Shown: positions 18,011-27,206, counted from the first letter of the stretch. The stretch is DNA of 64,000 nucleotides from Edaphovirga cremea (GCF_003332275.1 NZ_QOVA01000022.1:1-64000); one strand, 5' to 3'. Notes: a model not told the origin generated them from the sequence alone. A program made the numbers and translations.

Positions 18011-18100
18011 GGAGAGATGCCGGAGCGGCTGAACGGGATAGTCTCGAAAACTATTGAAGGGGTAACCCTTCCGAGGGTTCAAATCCCTCTCTCTCCGCCA
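18011..18100 (+). tRNA. tRNA-Ser (CGA)
   Basis: A 90-base class II tRNA: GGAGAGATGCCGGAGCGG at the 5' end, anticodon loop CTCGAAA giving CGA, a long variable arm (GAAGGGGTAACCCTTC), T loop GGTTCAAATCC and CTCTCTCCGCCA at the 3' end. It closely matches E. coli serU. AT-rich foreign-looking DNA starts immediately downstream, so it may also have been an integration target, but no integrase is next to it. Confidence 0.97.
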
Positions 18101-18760
18101 CTATTCAAGCACTTACACAGTTTTAATTCAACGACCCCCGTCACACGTAGAATATGGGCTAACCTCCAGACTACCATTTTTTTGAGTAGAGGGACTTCAA
18201 CGGATGGTGTAACTTTCATTTTTCTATCGTACGCCAAAACTTTGTACACGATCTTACACCCACCAAATTGTTGTATACCTTAGTTACTCATATTGCCCGC
18301 TTTGCGGTCGGTTTACTCATATCTAAAACAAGTTATTTTCAGAATTCAATGAGCAAGGTGAAATGCCTGAAGAGACGGATAAAACTCACTATGTTAAAAA
18401 TGTTAAATCAGGAGAATCCTGTTTTAGCCCTAATAACTTATTATCAGAAGCATCTAATTAAAAGTACAAAGTTGGATGTAGTTATCATATTAAAAACAAT
18501 AACTGTTATTTTTACCCATGATGGTGCTTACTAAATGAGTAATGTGTTTTTGTTAGGTTAATAGTAAATGTGCAACTCGCGATTAGAATTTGACTTCAAA
18601 ATTAATTTTTCTCGGATTAATATTATCGATTAATTCTGCAGCCGATTACAAAATTTAATGCCCCATCATAAAATAAGTACCCTCCATGAGTGAAGATCTG
18701 GCTGATAATCTGAGCTGTAAATAGCCACATCATTTCAACTGCCTTGCTGCTTAAAGTAAT
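18101..18760. other. AT-rich stretch after tRNA-Ser, no clear gene
   Basis: No coding frame with a family signal or convincing ribosome site was found; a 61-codon frame from 18348 begins at an ATG with a weak site and encodes a basic peptide of no known type. Base composition drops sharply compared with mtfA, consistent with acquired DNA downstream of the tRNA. Confidence 0.4.
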
Positions 18761-19831
18761 TTATGCACGACCTCCGGTTATAAAGCCAGTAAATGTGGGT
18801 AATATTTTCCTTGACGCAGCATAAAATATTAAACACATCAAAATAGTTGCGATGATTGAAAGGAAATAAATAGATGTCACGGCCATACTTGTTTCTGGTC
18901 GTGATAATTTATACATTATTTTCCTTGTTATTGTCATTATTGGTTCATGGCTTGCGTACACAAAGAAACTTGCACCAGAAAGCCATGTAAGTAGTGATTT
19001 CAATTTTTTAATTTTTATTAAATAGCATGTTGAATGTATCAGAAAGACACAGCCTGTCAATATCGTTACTTTGTGGATTAGAAGATTATATTTTTCACTC
19101 TCAGTAAGCGCATCCAAAACTGAAAAAACAGGAAAGGAAAATAGTACTAAAAAATTATGGTTATCAATGATTGATATCCAATTTTTTTGTTTTGACAATA
19201 AGAATCCTGCATAAAAGAAGAATAAACCTTCAATAATTATCTGCTGTATATTAAAAGCCCATAAAACTAAAAGAACAACAAATAAAGAAACCATGCTTTT
19301 CTTGCTTTTCAATAATAAAAAAAATGGAGAAATTAAGCATAGGAGAAATAGATTCCTTATAAACCAGAGTTGATAGGCAACGGGATATTCAGTTAGTCCT
19401 GTAATAACTTTAAGGCAATAGCCTATACCTTTCTCTGTAATCCTGGCTTTGTCGGGACTTAGAAATACTGAAAGACTAGGCGTTGTTTCAATTATTATAT
19501 AAAATATAAAAACCAAGAGATTCCAGAAAAAATAAGGAATTAAAAGACTTTTTGATCTTTTGGTTATTTGTGTTTTGTACGAATCAATCGTGGATTTAAG
19601 CTTCAAAAATAGAAAAAATGAAGCTGTCAAAAAGAATAAAGGTACACTGATTCTTCCGAGCGAGTGTGAGAAATAGTTTATCAATAGTTCTGATAAGAGA
19701 GATGAGTTTGCCACGCCAATATTGTGCCCATTTATTTGGACGTCAAAAACAGCTGCATGTATAAAAATAACACCTAATATTAATGGAAATCTTAAAATAT
19801 GTAATCTTTCAGATTGTTCCTTAGTTAGCAT
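18761..19831 (-). CDS. Acyltransferase 3 family membrane protein
   Basis: An AT-rich gene for about 356 residues with roughly ten hydrophobic segments. The N-terminal region RLHILRFPLILGVIFIHAA carries the conserved R/H of the acyltransferase_3 (OafA/NolL) family, with RISVPLFFLTASFFLF, YFFWNLLVFIF and YQLWFIRNLFLLCL following in the usual order. Such proteins O-acetylate surface polysaccharides in the inner membrane. AAAGGA lies six bases before the ATG at 19831; another ATG two codons upstream is too close to it. Composition is unlike its neighbours, suggesting recent transfer; no other polysaccharide gene is adjacent. Confidence 0.88.
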   Translation of the reverse strand: MLTKEQSERLHILRFPLILGVIFIHAAVFDVQINGHNIGVANSSLLSELLINYFSHSLGRISVPLFFLTASFFLFLKLKSTIDSYKTQITKRSKSLLIPYFFWNLLVFIFYIIIETTPSLSVFLSPDKARITEKGIGYCLKVITGLTEYPVAYQLWFIRNLFLLCLISPFFLLLKSKKSMVSLFVVLLVLWAFNIQQIIIEGLFFFYAGFLLSKQKNWISIIDNHNFLVLFSFPVFSVLDALTESEKYNLLIHKVTILTGCVFLIHSTCYLIKIKKLKSLLTWLSGASFFVYASHEPIMTITRKIMYKLSRPETSMAVTSIYFLSIIATILMCLIFYAASRKILPTFTGFITGGRA

Positions 19832-20929
19832 ATGCATTCCTTTGACTGTATGCTATGTCAAACTTGATTGTTTTTTTATAGCAATCATAGTTTTTGAAAA
19901 TCCAATTGTTAAAATGTCCATCTTGGAACCGCAGCAAGTGATAGTGTTGTGTTTTCAGGCGTCATTACGTAACTGAGAACTGTTAGTGAAAACCACACTA
20001 CTCTAATTTTATTATAAGACTGAGCAAACTTTAGCACAACTCATAGTAATTATTAAGTATATCTTTTAAAAAAACTTCTTGCCAAGAATGATTTTAGGTG
20101 ATATGGAAATTGGGGAATCGTTGTGAAGTGGTTGTGATCTCGCAGGTACTACCCAAAAATACTCCTGTAGAAGGCGCATAGAGTTTAGTTATTTTGACTG
20201 CTTAGGTGCTAATACTTGAAATATTTCATGCATGTTACAAATACACATGACTAGGAATATTCCATATTTCGGGGCAACTCCTAACAAATGCAATTTCAGT
20301 TAGAATCACTTTGGAAGCAGCTACCGAGATAATGGTTAGAAATACTTAACGGAATGTTGATCGTTTGGAGCTTATCCCTTGCAAAACCCTACGCCTAAAG
20401 AAATATTACTCTCTTTTAAAAACACGCACTCAGTGTCTCCATCTTGATAACCCGATTGCGATGAAATCAAAGACCTCATTGCGATGAAAATCATGGCATT
20501 TCTTGAGGCTACAGATTCTTTTTCCAAGTCTATAGAAACATGCAAAAGCAAGGTGGCACCTGAAGAAGTCCTCAATCATGGAACGATACTGTTTTTCGCT
20601 TGATGCAGGTGAATTCACCATGGACTGGTCATGCAATGAGTAGTTCAGCCCTGAGCTCCTCGTGCCAGGGTGGCTCATATCACCCGCAAAGAAGGCAATT
20701 GCCTTTGAACGTCGTTCTTTTTCATGATGTCCTGGTACAAATCGGTATCTCTCGCTATCTGAATTCCTGTGCATTCGCAAAGTGAATCAATAGCGGCTCT
20801 CTTTCAATCGATTATCAGGTGAAAATTCCATGGAAAACAGCGAGGTTTATTATTTATGTCTACTCACGAGTATCTAGAAATCAGGTGTGTTAATTTGCGA
20901 CAAAACTGGCGTTGCCAGCAGGGGATATT
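19832..20929. other. Long AT-rich gap, no supported gene
   Basis: About 1.1 kb without a recognisable gene. Minus-strand frames at 20780-20430 and 20575-20372 overlap in different phases and look like fragments of one decayed gene, but I cannot assign a family. The position next to a stray phage holin suggests prophage or island debris. Confidence 0.4.
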
Positions 20930-21265
20930 ATGAACGAAAAGGATCCAAATCTTTGGTCTGCGGCACTGGACTTCCTATCACAAAATAGATTGATGATGTT
21001 TACTGGCGTATCCGCTTTTATCATCTCACTTTGGAGCAGTCTGAATGATGGAAAGAGTTGGGCTCGCTCCATTTTTGGTGGAATTATTTGTGTAATCATC
21101 GCCTTTGCAGTGTTGGAGGTGATGAAGTCCAGCGGGATCCAGGGAAATTGGTTGCCTGTCGTTGGCATCTTCGTGGGATTTATCGGCGCAGAGCGATTCA
21201 GGGATGGTGTATTGAACGCCTGGGAAACCCGAAAGCAAAATGTGTTGAAGAGTAAGAAACCATAA
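20930..21265 (+). CDS. Phage holin, lambda-type (phage holin family 3)
   Basis: 111 residues: MNEKDPNLWSAALDFLSQNRLMMFTGVSAFIISLWSSLNDGKSW..., then two hydrophobic segments (IFGGIICVIIAFAVLEVM and WLPVVGIFVGFIGAERF) and a charged tail. The N-terminal EKDPNLW and the GAERFRDGVLNAWETRK end are hallmarks of the lambda-family/HP1-type phage holins (S-like, inner-membrane pore formers). GGGGATATT gives a ribosome site. No endolysin or spanin follows, so it is an orphan, left from a prophage or domesticated. Confidence 0.82.
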   Translation: MNEKDPNLWSAALDFLSQNRLMMFTGVSAFIISLWSSLNDGKSWARSIFGGIICVIIAFAVLEVMKSSGIQGNWLPVVGIFVGFIGAERFRDGVLNAWETRKQNVLKSKKP

Positions 21266-21456
21266 ACTGATTGTTCCCCCATCAAGGTCAGTGTTATTCA
21301 CATTGGCCTTTCTTATTGGCCGTATTCGCCAACTTCCAATCCGATTTGTTGCTGAAGGGTGTTCTTAATGCCATGGAGTCAGAATATTCCTCGCTGACCT
21401 TACATTTTGGCGATAAAATGAATCAGGTTTCTTCTTGAAATGAAGGCAGTCCAGAA

Positions 21457-21798
21457 ATGGTTTTTATCCCGAAAAATTATGCAAAACTCGAAGTCGGATA
21501 TCGCGAAAAGGCACTCAAACTGTTCCCTTGGGTCTGTGGTCGTTGCTCGCGAGAGTTCGTCTATTCCAATTTGCGTGAACTGACCGTCCATCACGTTGAC
21601 CACGATCACAGCAATAATCCAGAGGATGGCAGTAATTGGGAGATGCTGTGCCTGTATTGTCACGACCACGAGCATTCAAAATATACCGAGGCAGATCAAT
21701 ACGGTTCAACCGTGGTCGCGGGTGAAGATGCGCAGAAAGATATCGCAGCGGCGACGCACAACCCTTTTGCCAATTTGAAAGCAATGATGAAAAAATAG
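21457..21798 (+). CDS. yajD: YajD family HNH nuclease
   Basis: 113 residues nearly colinear with E. coli YajD: FIPKNYAKLEVGYREKALKLFPWVCGRCSREFVYSNLRELTVHHVDHDHSNNPEDGSNWEMLCLYCHDHEH. Zinc-binding CGRC and CLYC pairs frame the HNH motif (VHHVDHDH...N...CHDHEH). The biological role of YajD is not established. The start ATG lacks a strong ribosome site but aligns with the family. It is followed by pphA 45 bases downstream on the same strand. Confidence 0.96.
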   Translation: MVFIPKNYAKLEVGYREKALKLFPWVCGRCSREFVYSNLRELTVHHVDHDHSNNPEDGSNWEMLCLYCHDHEHSKYTEADQYGSTVVAGEDAQKDIAAATHNPFANLKAMMKK

Positions 21799-21843
21799 TC
21801 ATTTGAGGTAGTGTTGGGCTTTGTCACCCTGACGGGAGAGCCT

Positions 21844-22488
21844 ATGTACCAGAAAATTGAAGGTGGGAATTATCGCCAGATTTTTGTGGTTGGCGATCTG
21901 CATGGTTGTTTCAAGATGTTGTTGGCGACGCTTGAAGAGCATGATTTTGATCGCGAGAATGACCTGCTCATCTCCGTTGGCGATCTGATAGATCGTGGTG
22001 AAAACAGCCTTGAATGTCTGGCATTGCTTGAACAACCCTGGTTTTGCGCGGTGCTGGGTAACCATGAACAGATGGCGATTGAAGCACTCTTTGAGGGGCA
22101 AATCGAGAATTGGTTGATTAACGGGGGAGACTGGTATCTGGCATTGGAAGATGAACCTCAAATTGAAGCCGCCAGACTGATTTCACACTGCCGAACTTTG
22201 CCACTCATCATCGAGTTGATCGTGGACGATAAACGTACAATTATTGCCCATGCCGATTATCCTGCGGATCGCTATCATTTCAACAAACCAGTTAACCGCG
22301 AAGACGTCGTCTGGAATAGAAGACGCGTTCATCTCGCGCTGCACGGAAAGAGCAAACCCATCGCAGGTGCCGACCTGTTCATTTTTGGTCACACACCGCT
22401 GCAAACCCCTTTTCGCGTGAGCAATCAATTATATCTCGATACAGGCGCTGTCTTTGGCGGTTACCTCACCCTACACCGTTTGAAATAA
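21844..22488 (+). CDS. pphA: Serine/threonine protein phosphatase PphA/PrpA type
   Basis: 214 residues of the lambda-type PP2A-like metallophosphatases. All signature blocks are present: VVGDLHGC, SVGDLIDRGENS, VLGNHEQM, IAHADYP and FGHTP, giving the two-metal (Mn) site. Length fits PphA/PphB. The ATG at 21844 follows GGGAGAG; the frame extends upstream without conservation. In E. coli PphA responds to misfolded proteins and can act on CpxR; here the target is unknown. Confidence 0.93.
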   Translation: MYQKIEGGNYRQIFVVGDLHGCFKMLLATLEEHDFDRENDLLISVGDLIDRGENSLECLALLEQPWFCAVLGNHEQMAIEALFEGQIENWLINGGDWYLALEDEPQIEAARLISHCRTLPLIIELIVDDKRTIIAHADYPADRYHFNKPVNREDVVWNRRRVHLALHGKSKPIAGADLFIFGHTPLQTPFRVSNQLYLDTGAVFGGYLTLHRLK

Positions 22489-22510
22489 ACCCCATCTCAA
22501 TCTCCGGGGA

Positions 22511-22555
22511 CGGCTTTTCTTTTGCCCGGAGTTTGCCGCGGCAAAAGAAAAAGCC
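22511..22555. terminator. Long hairpin between convergent genes
   Basis: CGGCTTTTCTTTTGCC (from 22511) pairs with GGCAAAAGAAAAAGCCG (to about 22556), a 16-bp stem with one bulged A. A- and T-rich arms make it usable in both directions, ending pphA on the plus strand and the yjbE-like gene on the minus strand. Confidence 0.75.
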
Positions 22556-22611
22556 GGGCAAGCCCGGCCATTATTACTTTCTACTAATACTACACAGCAA
22601 CAACGTACTAA

Positions 22612-22842
22612 TTAACGAACGGTCGTTGTAGTAGTACTGGTGCTTGTAGAAGAGCCGTCACTGTCGTCCTCGGCAATCAGAGCAATAGCTGCCAATGCAG
22701 CGACAGCACCAACACCAACAGCGGTCGCTTTGCCTGCGCTCAGACCTGAAGCTACGCTACCAGCTGCGCCTGCCGCTAAAGCAAAAGTAGAACCCATCAG
22801 GTAGAGGGAGAGAGTCCCTGCAATCAGTAAAGCTTTATTCAT
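22612..22842 (-). CDS. YjbE-like exported Ala/Gly/Thr-rich small protein
   Basis: 76 residues: signal peptide NKALLIAGTLSLYLMGSTFALA, an Ala/Gly/Ser-rich region with a second hydrophobic stretch (AVGVGAVAALAAIALIAEDD), and a Ser/Thr tail (SDGSSTSTSTTTTTVR). This architecture matches YjbE, first protein of the exopolysaccharide-associated yjbEFGH operon of E. coli. No yjbFGH follows; the gene is alone and ends at the long hairpin. GGAGGT lies before the ATG. The upstream 750 bases are very AT-rich. Confidence 0.7.
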   Translation of the reverse strand: MNKALLIAGTLSLYLMGSTFALAAGAAGSVASGLSAGKATAVGVGAVAALAAIALIAEDDSDGSSTSTSTTTTTVR

Positions 22843-23646
22843 AAAACCTCCACGAGAAACACGATAAGGGTCACTATTCGACCAAGCAATAGAGTAATCT
22901 AATTTTAATCAATTAAAAACAATTTGTGAATTATTATTACTGTTTTGGAATTGTCAAGTGGTTGAGAAGTGTGGTGAAATAAAAAAATAAGAAATTAAAA
23001 TAGAATTAATCTATTTATATACAATGAGTTATATTTTACTTACGTTTGCAACGATTTCGGGGTACATTTCTTTTTGTAAGTTTTTTCTTAATAAAAATCA
23101 TGCATTGGATGGGAATTCTCTTATAGGCATCGTCCTGGCGTGGGTAAGAATAGCTATAAAAATACATTTGCAAAATTAATCAATTCAGGGTGCTTATCTA
23201 TATTTTAGATGTTTCGCCTTATCATCATATGGTTTAGTTATATTTGAGTTATATCAAATGGTTATGTTCTTTTTGGTGAGGGTTTTGATGTGGCCTACAT
23301 CAGCAATATTTCTATCTGACATATCGGCAAAGCGAACGGGTTAGCGCTTTGTGCTGAATTAAGTGAAATATCACCAGATAAGTCTATATAAATCAGGTGA
23401 TTAAGATTATTCTCGAAAGCGGGCGCTATTCTGAGTTGCTCATGTCTTTCTAGACGGGCAAATATCATTACGCCATAATTTTCGAGAAGCGTCATCGAGC
23501 ACCATAAATCAGTATCAATGAGCAACGGGTTTTTCTGTTATGAGATGATTAAGAACCAAAAGCCTGCTCCTTACCCATCTTTTTCAGTGCTAATATAGCG
23601 GTTTGATGTAACGTTGTCGTTTGGTGACACACTAAGGGAACTGTCG
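22843..23646. other. AT-rich intergenic region
   Basis: Very AT-rich, probably the promoter region of the yjbE-like gene on one side and of the permease at 23647 on the other. A 76-codon minus-strand frame (23525-23295) starts at TTG without a ribosome site and has no family resemblance, so I do not call it. Confidence 0.4.
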
Positions 23647-24657
23647 ATGCAGATCATGAGTTTGAATCAAATACGCTGGTTAAGCCTGATTATCGTGATG
23701 GGCGGGTTATTGATGATTCTTCCTCTTCACCTTCTGGCGTGTTTTATCGCGGGTTTTACGGTGTATGAACTGGTAAATGCGCTGACTCCTCATTTCCAGA
23801 AAATCATCAGCGGACATCGAGCCCGCTGGTTGGTGGTGGCTCTCATCAGTACGATAGTGGTCACCGGGTTGATTCTGGCAGTAACCGGTATTATCAGCTT
23901 TTTGATGGAAGATTTAAAAAACACGGCAGTTTTCAATGCCAAAGTGGCCATCTTGCTGGAAGATGCGCAATCACGAGTGTCGCCATTTATGTCCCATTAT
24001 CTGCCCAGCAATATTGAGGAGTTGCAGCGTGAGTTTTTGCAATGGTTGCGTGAGCACATTGTCGTGCTGCAAAACGTTGGAAAGAATGCGGCACATGCTT
24101 TTGTAACCATGCTGATTGGTATGGTGCTGGGAGCCATTGTCTCCTTGCAGGTTTATGATCGCTCCAAGCCGCAGCCGCCGCTGAAGAGTGAGTTGTTTAT
24201 GCGGGTGAGGCTGCTGGCAGGGGCTTTCAGGAACATTGTGTTCGCTCAGTTCAAGATTTCATTGATCAACACGATTCTTTCTGCGGGTTTCTTGTTTGGT
24301 GTGCTGCCGATGTTTGGTATCCATCTGCCGTTTGCCAAAACGCTGGTGATCTTTACGTTTGTTTGCGGCCTGCTTCCTGTGATTGGTAATCTCATCTCCA
24401 ATACCGTCATTTTTATTGTTGGCCTGTCATTGTCACTCTGGGTAGCGATACTGGTTCTGGGGTATTTGGTGATCATTCATAAAATAGAATATTTCCTGAA
24501 TGCCCGAATCGTAGGTACGCGCATCAATGCAAAATCCTGGGAAATACTCTTGGCAATGCTGGTATTTGAATCTGCGTTTGGACTACCAGGTGTTATTGCC
24601 GCGCCTATTTATTATGCTTATCTCAAGAGCGAATTGCAGCACGCCTCGTTAATCTGA
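23647..24657 (+). CDS. AI-2E transporter superfamily permease
   Basis: 336 residues with about eight membrane segments in the pattern of the AI-2E exporter/PerM superfamily (YdiK/YhhT/TqsA): an N-terminal helix pair, a soluble stretch of about 80 residues (VSPFMSHYLPSNIEELQREFLQWLRE), and a C-terminal block with FGVLPMFGIHLPFAKTLVIFTFVCGLLPVIGNLISN and GYLVIIHKIEYFLNARIVG. Substrate is unknown. AGGGAA lies eight bases before the ATG at 23647; an ATG 11 codons upstream lacks one. Confidence 0.9.
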   Translation: MQIMSLNQIRWLSLIIVMGGLLMILPLHLLACFIAGFTVYELVNALTPHFQKIISGHRARWLVVALISTIVVTGLILAVTGIISFLMEDLKNTAVFNAKVAILLEDAQSRVSPFMSHYLPSNIEELQREFLQWLREHIVVLQNVGKNAAHAFVTMLIGMVLGAIVSLQVYDRSKPQPPLKSELFMRVRLLAGAFRNIVFAQFKISLINTILSAGFLFGVLPMFGIHLPFAKTLVIFTFVCGLLPVIGNLISNTVIFIVGLSLSLWVAILVLGYLVIIHKIEYFLNARIVGTRINAKSWEILLAMLVFESAFGLPGVIAAPIYYAYLKSELQHASLI

Positions 24658-24756
24658 GTATCAACTGGCCGAAAACTGAGCATACCGCTGACGTCATCTT
24701 TTCCCCCTCTGACGTGAGTGGTATTCTGCTCACTTTCGCCTGGCGAAGGAAAAAAA

Positions 24757-25104
24757 GTGCCAAAAGATTTTGATGAGTTAATCAGAGATATCGATCTGAT
24801 TATTGAGAACGTGGACAGCCTGAAAATGGCGGCTCCTCGCGGTAAAAACACACAGCTAGAAAATGCACATCCTCACGCTTACGACTCTTTTTGTGAAATT
24901 TTTGCCTTGAAGGCAGTACTTAAAGCATTTATTTCGTCGGTGGATACGATTGTAAAGGTACAAATCGCCAATAAGGTCGAGCAGGATATTGATGAACAGT
25001 TGGAGCATACCGTCCGCAAGGTCAGCGGGGGCAGTGTAGATCCGGATGATTTGGCCCAGATCACTGCGTATGTCCGCCACACGGCCTCTGAATTGTTAGA
25101 ATGA
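24757..25104 (+). CDS. Conserved-looking hypothetical protein (115 aa)
   Basis: The frame from a GTG at 24757, preceded by GAAGGA at 7-8 bases, encodes an acidic helical protein (PKDFDELIRDIDLIIENVDSLKM; LKAVLKAFISSVDTIVKVQIANKVEQDIDEQLEHTVRKVSGG). No membrane segment and no catalytic motif is visible. The 13 codons upstream of the GTG are also open, but without a better start. A strong terminator follows at 25124-25160. I do not recognise the family. Confidence 0.65.
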   Translation: MPKDFDELIRDIDLIIENVDSLKMAAPRGKNTQLENAHPHAYDSFCEIFALKAVLKAFISSVDTIVKVQIANKVEQDIDEQLEHTVRKVSGGSVDPDDLAQITAYVRHTASELLE

Positions 25105-25123
25105 ACGATTCTGGATGATGAAG

Positions 25124-25160
25124 GCGCTAGCAAAAATCCAGTTGCTAGCGCTTTTTTTTT
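25124..25160 (+). terminator. Rho-independent terminator
   Basis: GCGCTAGC (25124-25131) pairs with GCTAGCGC (25144-25151) around a 12-base loop and is followed by nine T. It ends the 24757-25104 gene. Confidence 0.93.
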
Positions 25161-25220
25161 CAACGGTTGATTAGGGTATCTGGTGCTAAACGACACATTA
25201 AAAAGGAGGCTCTGACATTT

Positions 25221-26114
25221 ATGACAAGTAAAGCGTCGTCTTATCACACTCTTCGACAGCAAGGCTTCCGGTTATTATTTGACCATAATACGGCAGTCGG
25301 ACGCAGGGCCGAAACCGTCTGGATCCTTGTGGCAATGGTCAGCGTACTGATGCTGTTCTTCGAGTCGGGCGAGTACACCGTATTTTCTGGCATACCCGAC
25401 GCCTCGAATTTTTTTCTATGGTGTGAGATTACCTTCACGGTGATTTTTACGCTGGAATACCTTCTACGCCTGATTTGCACGCCAACCTCTGAACGCTACC
25501 CTACCAGTTTTTTTGGTGTTATCGATCTTGTCACCATTCTGCCTTTATATATCGTCATGATTTTGCCGGGCATCACCAGCACCACTGAATTGGTGGTGCT
25601 GCTAAGGCTGTTGCGTGTACTGCGCGTGTTGCGGGTATTAAAGTTGTTGCGCTACATGAATGAAGCTGGTGCATTGTGGCGCAGTTTGCTGCGTGCGCGG
25701 CATAAGCTGACGCTTTTTTTCGGTTTTGTCGGCATTTTACTGTGCGTCTTCGGTGGACTGATGTACGCCGTAGAAGGCGGGAAGGACGGTTTCACCACAT
25801 TGGCCGCCTCGGTATATTGGGCCGTTGTGACGCTGACAACGGTGGGGTATGGCGATATTACCCCGCATACGGCGCTTGGGCGGATTCTGGCATCAATACT
25901 GATATTGGTGGGCTACTCGATTATTGCGGTACCTACGGGAATATTGACGGCCTATATGTCTGAGGAATTACAGCGAAATCGCCAGCGCAGATCCTGCTCG
26001 CTCTGTCACCGTATAGGACATGAAGAAAGCGCAAATTTTTGCGTAGAGTGCGGGGATGCCTTGCCTGCCATCCCTGGGATGTCACTCAAAGGCAAAAGAT
26101 CCGCACAAGAGTAA
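25221..26114 (+). CDS. Voltage-gated K+ channel-type ion transporter with zinc-ribbon tail
   Basis: 297 residues with six membrane helices of the Kv type. The S4 segment LLRLLRVLRVLRVLKLLRY (about 128-145) carries an Arg every third residue, and the pore filter is TTVGYGD at 206-212. After S6 (ILVGYSIIAVPTGILTAYM) comes a cytosolic tail with C259-x2-C262 and C274-x2-C277 (CSLCHRIGHEESANFCVECG), a small zinc-ribbon-like module. K+ selectivity follows from the filter; the metal site is inferred. AAGGAGG sits 11 bases before the ATG at 25221. A weak hairpin with T tract follows near 26129-26147. Confidence 0.93.
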   Translation: MTSKASSYHTLRQQGFRLLFDHNTAVGRRAETVWILVAMVSVLMLFFESGEYTVFSGIPDASNFFLWCEITFTVIFTLEYLLRLICTPTSERYPTSFFGVIDLVTILPLYIVMILPGITSTTELVVLLRLLRVLRVLRVLKLLRYMNEAGALWRSLLRARHKLTLFFGFVGILLCVFGGLMYAVEGGKDGFTTLAASVYWAVVTLTTVGYGDITPHTALGRILASILILVGYSIIAVPTGILTAYMSEELQRNRQRRSCSLCHRIGHEESANFCVECGDALPAIPGMSLKGKRSAQE

Positions 26115-26403
26115 TTGATGCATAAAACGCCAGAAAGGTGGCTTTTTATACATCGGTTCTTAAAATGAGGGAGTGGCTGCTAAAAAGAGTTGCTATTATT
26201 CCGCTGTCATGAGTAAATGCTTACCGGCCTGTGGTACAGACCTATTTATGCACGACATCCTGAGTAAAGTAGTTCAAATTTAAGCGTTATCGTTGATAGC
26301 CCTTCTCTGACGAATTTCCTTCTTAGTGCCTTCATAAGTAACGACTGAAAGCCGGCTATATATCGCCCACTAGCGGCTCATTTTTTTTATTAAGGAAGTT
26401 ATC

Positions 26404-26613
26404 ATGACTATGATGAAAGGTCAGGTTAAGTGGTTTAACGAGTCTAAAGGCTTTGGTTTCATTACTCCAGCTGACGGCAGCAAAGATGTGTTCGTACACT
26501 TCTCTGCAATCCAGGACAACGGTTTCAAGACCCTGGCTGAAGGCCAGAATGTACAGTTCTCTATCGAGAACGGTGCTAAAGGTCCATCAGCGGCTAACGT
26601 TACCGCTATCTAA
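26404..26613 (+). CDS. Cold-shock protein, CspC/CspE type
   Basis: 69 residues with the full cold-shock domain: [33 protein letters not shown] contains RNP1 (KGFGFI) and RNP2 (VFVHF). It is closest to E. coli CspC/CspE, which act as RNA chaperones and transcription antiterminators. AAGGA lies seven bases before the ATG. About 240 bases upstream are gene-free and may contain a long 5' leader as in csp genes; a strong terminator follows. Confidence 0.95.
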   Translation: MTMMKGQVKWFNESKGFGFITPADGSKDVFVHFSAIQDNGFKTLAEGQNVQFSIENGAKGPSAANVTAI

Positions 26614-26658
26614 TCTGCATGTTCCGCTGCGTCTAACCAGCGAAACCCACAGATAATA

Positions 26659-26681
26659 AAACCCGCTCCGGCGGGTTTTTG
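26659..26681 (+). terminator. Terminator of the cold-shock gene
   Basis: AACCCGC-TCCG-GCGGGTT followed by a T run, 45 bases after the stop. Confidence 0.93.
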
Positions 26682-26737
26682 CTTTGTGCAATTCAAGTGA
26701 AAATTAACCCTTCACCCGCTGCTGGCGGCGCGCCAAC

Positions 26738-26762
26738 GAAAAAGGCCCGCTCGGGAGCGGGC
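26738..26762 (-). terminator. Minus-strand terminator without an assigned gene
   Basis: GCCCGCTC-GG-GAGCGGGC (26745-26762) is a perfect 8-bp stem. The run AAAAAGG at 26738-26744 becomes a U tract only when read on the minus strand, so it ends a minus-strand transcript starting somewhere in 26763-26965. See findings. Confidence 0.7.
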
Positions 26763-26965
26763 AAAGTTCCTTGTTACATCTTGCTTTAAAGTACTGTTTT
26801 TGGGTTTGCAGTACGTGAGCAGTGTAGATCAACCCATAAGCAGGATTCTCGCTACAGAATGTTAAGGAATTGAAAATTCCGCAATGATGCTGAGAAGCAT
26901 TTTCATATCCTTTCTGCAGAATTGTGCGCTACACTGTTTTCATAGAGAAATAGTGAGGTAACGTT

Positions 26966-27163
26966 ATGAAAGTAAACGATCTGGTGACGGTAAAAACCGA
27001 CGGTGGACCACGCAGGGAAGGGGTCGTTCTGGAAGTTGAGCAATTCAGTGAAGGGATTATGTATTTGGTATCCCTCGAAGACTACCCTGCGGGAATATGG
27101 TTCTTCAATGAGATAGATAGCCACGATGGAACGTTTGTAGAACCGCGTGACGACACCGAGTAA
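26966..27163 (+). CDS. dsrB: DsrB family protein
   Basis: 65 residues, nearly identical in pattern to E. coli Dsr[50 protein letters not shown]. DsrB is a small beta-rich protein of unknown function, in E. coli found beside rcsA. AGTGAGGTAACGTT gives the ribosome site. Here a chemoreceptor gene lies between dsrB and rcsA. A -10-like TACACT sits about 35 bases upstream. Confidence 0.96.
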   Translation: MKVNDLVTVKTDGGPRREGVVLEVEQFSEGIMYLVSLEDYPAGIWFFNEIDSHDGTFVEPRDDTE

Positions 27164-27185
27164 CTGCTAACCGAATTACAAGAAT

Positions 27186-27206
27186 CGGGGGCAGATTCTG
27201 CCCCCG
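27186..27206. terminator. Hairpin between dsrB and the chemoreceptor gene
   Basis: CGGGGGCAG-ATT-CTGCCCCCG is a perfect 9-bp stem between two convergent genes; there is little T tract. Confidence 0.65.

Noticed and set aside
23295..23525. 76-codon minus-strand ORF
   Set aside because: Starts at TTG without ribosome site in AT-rich intergenic DNA.
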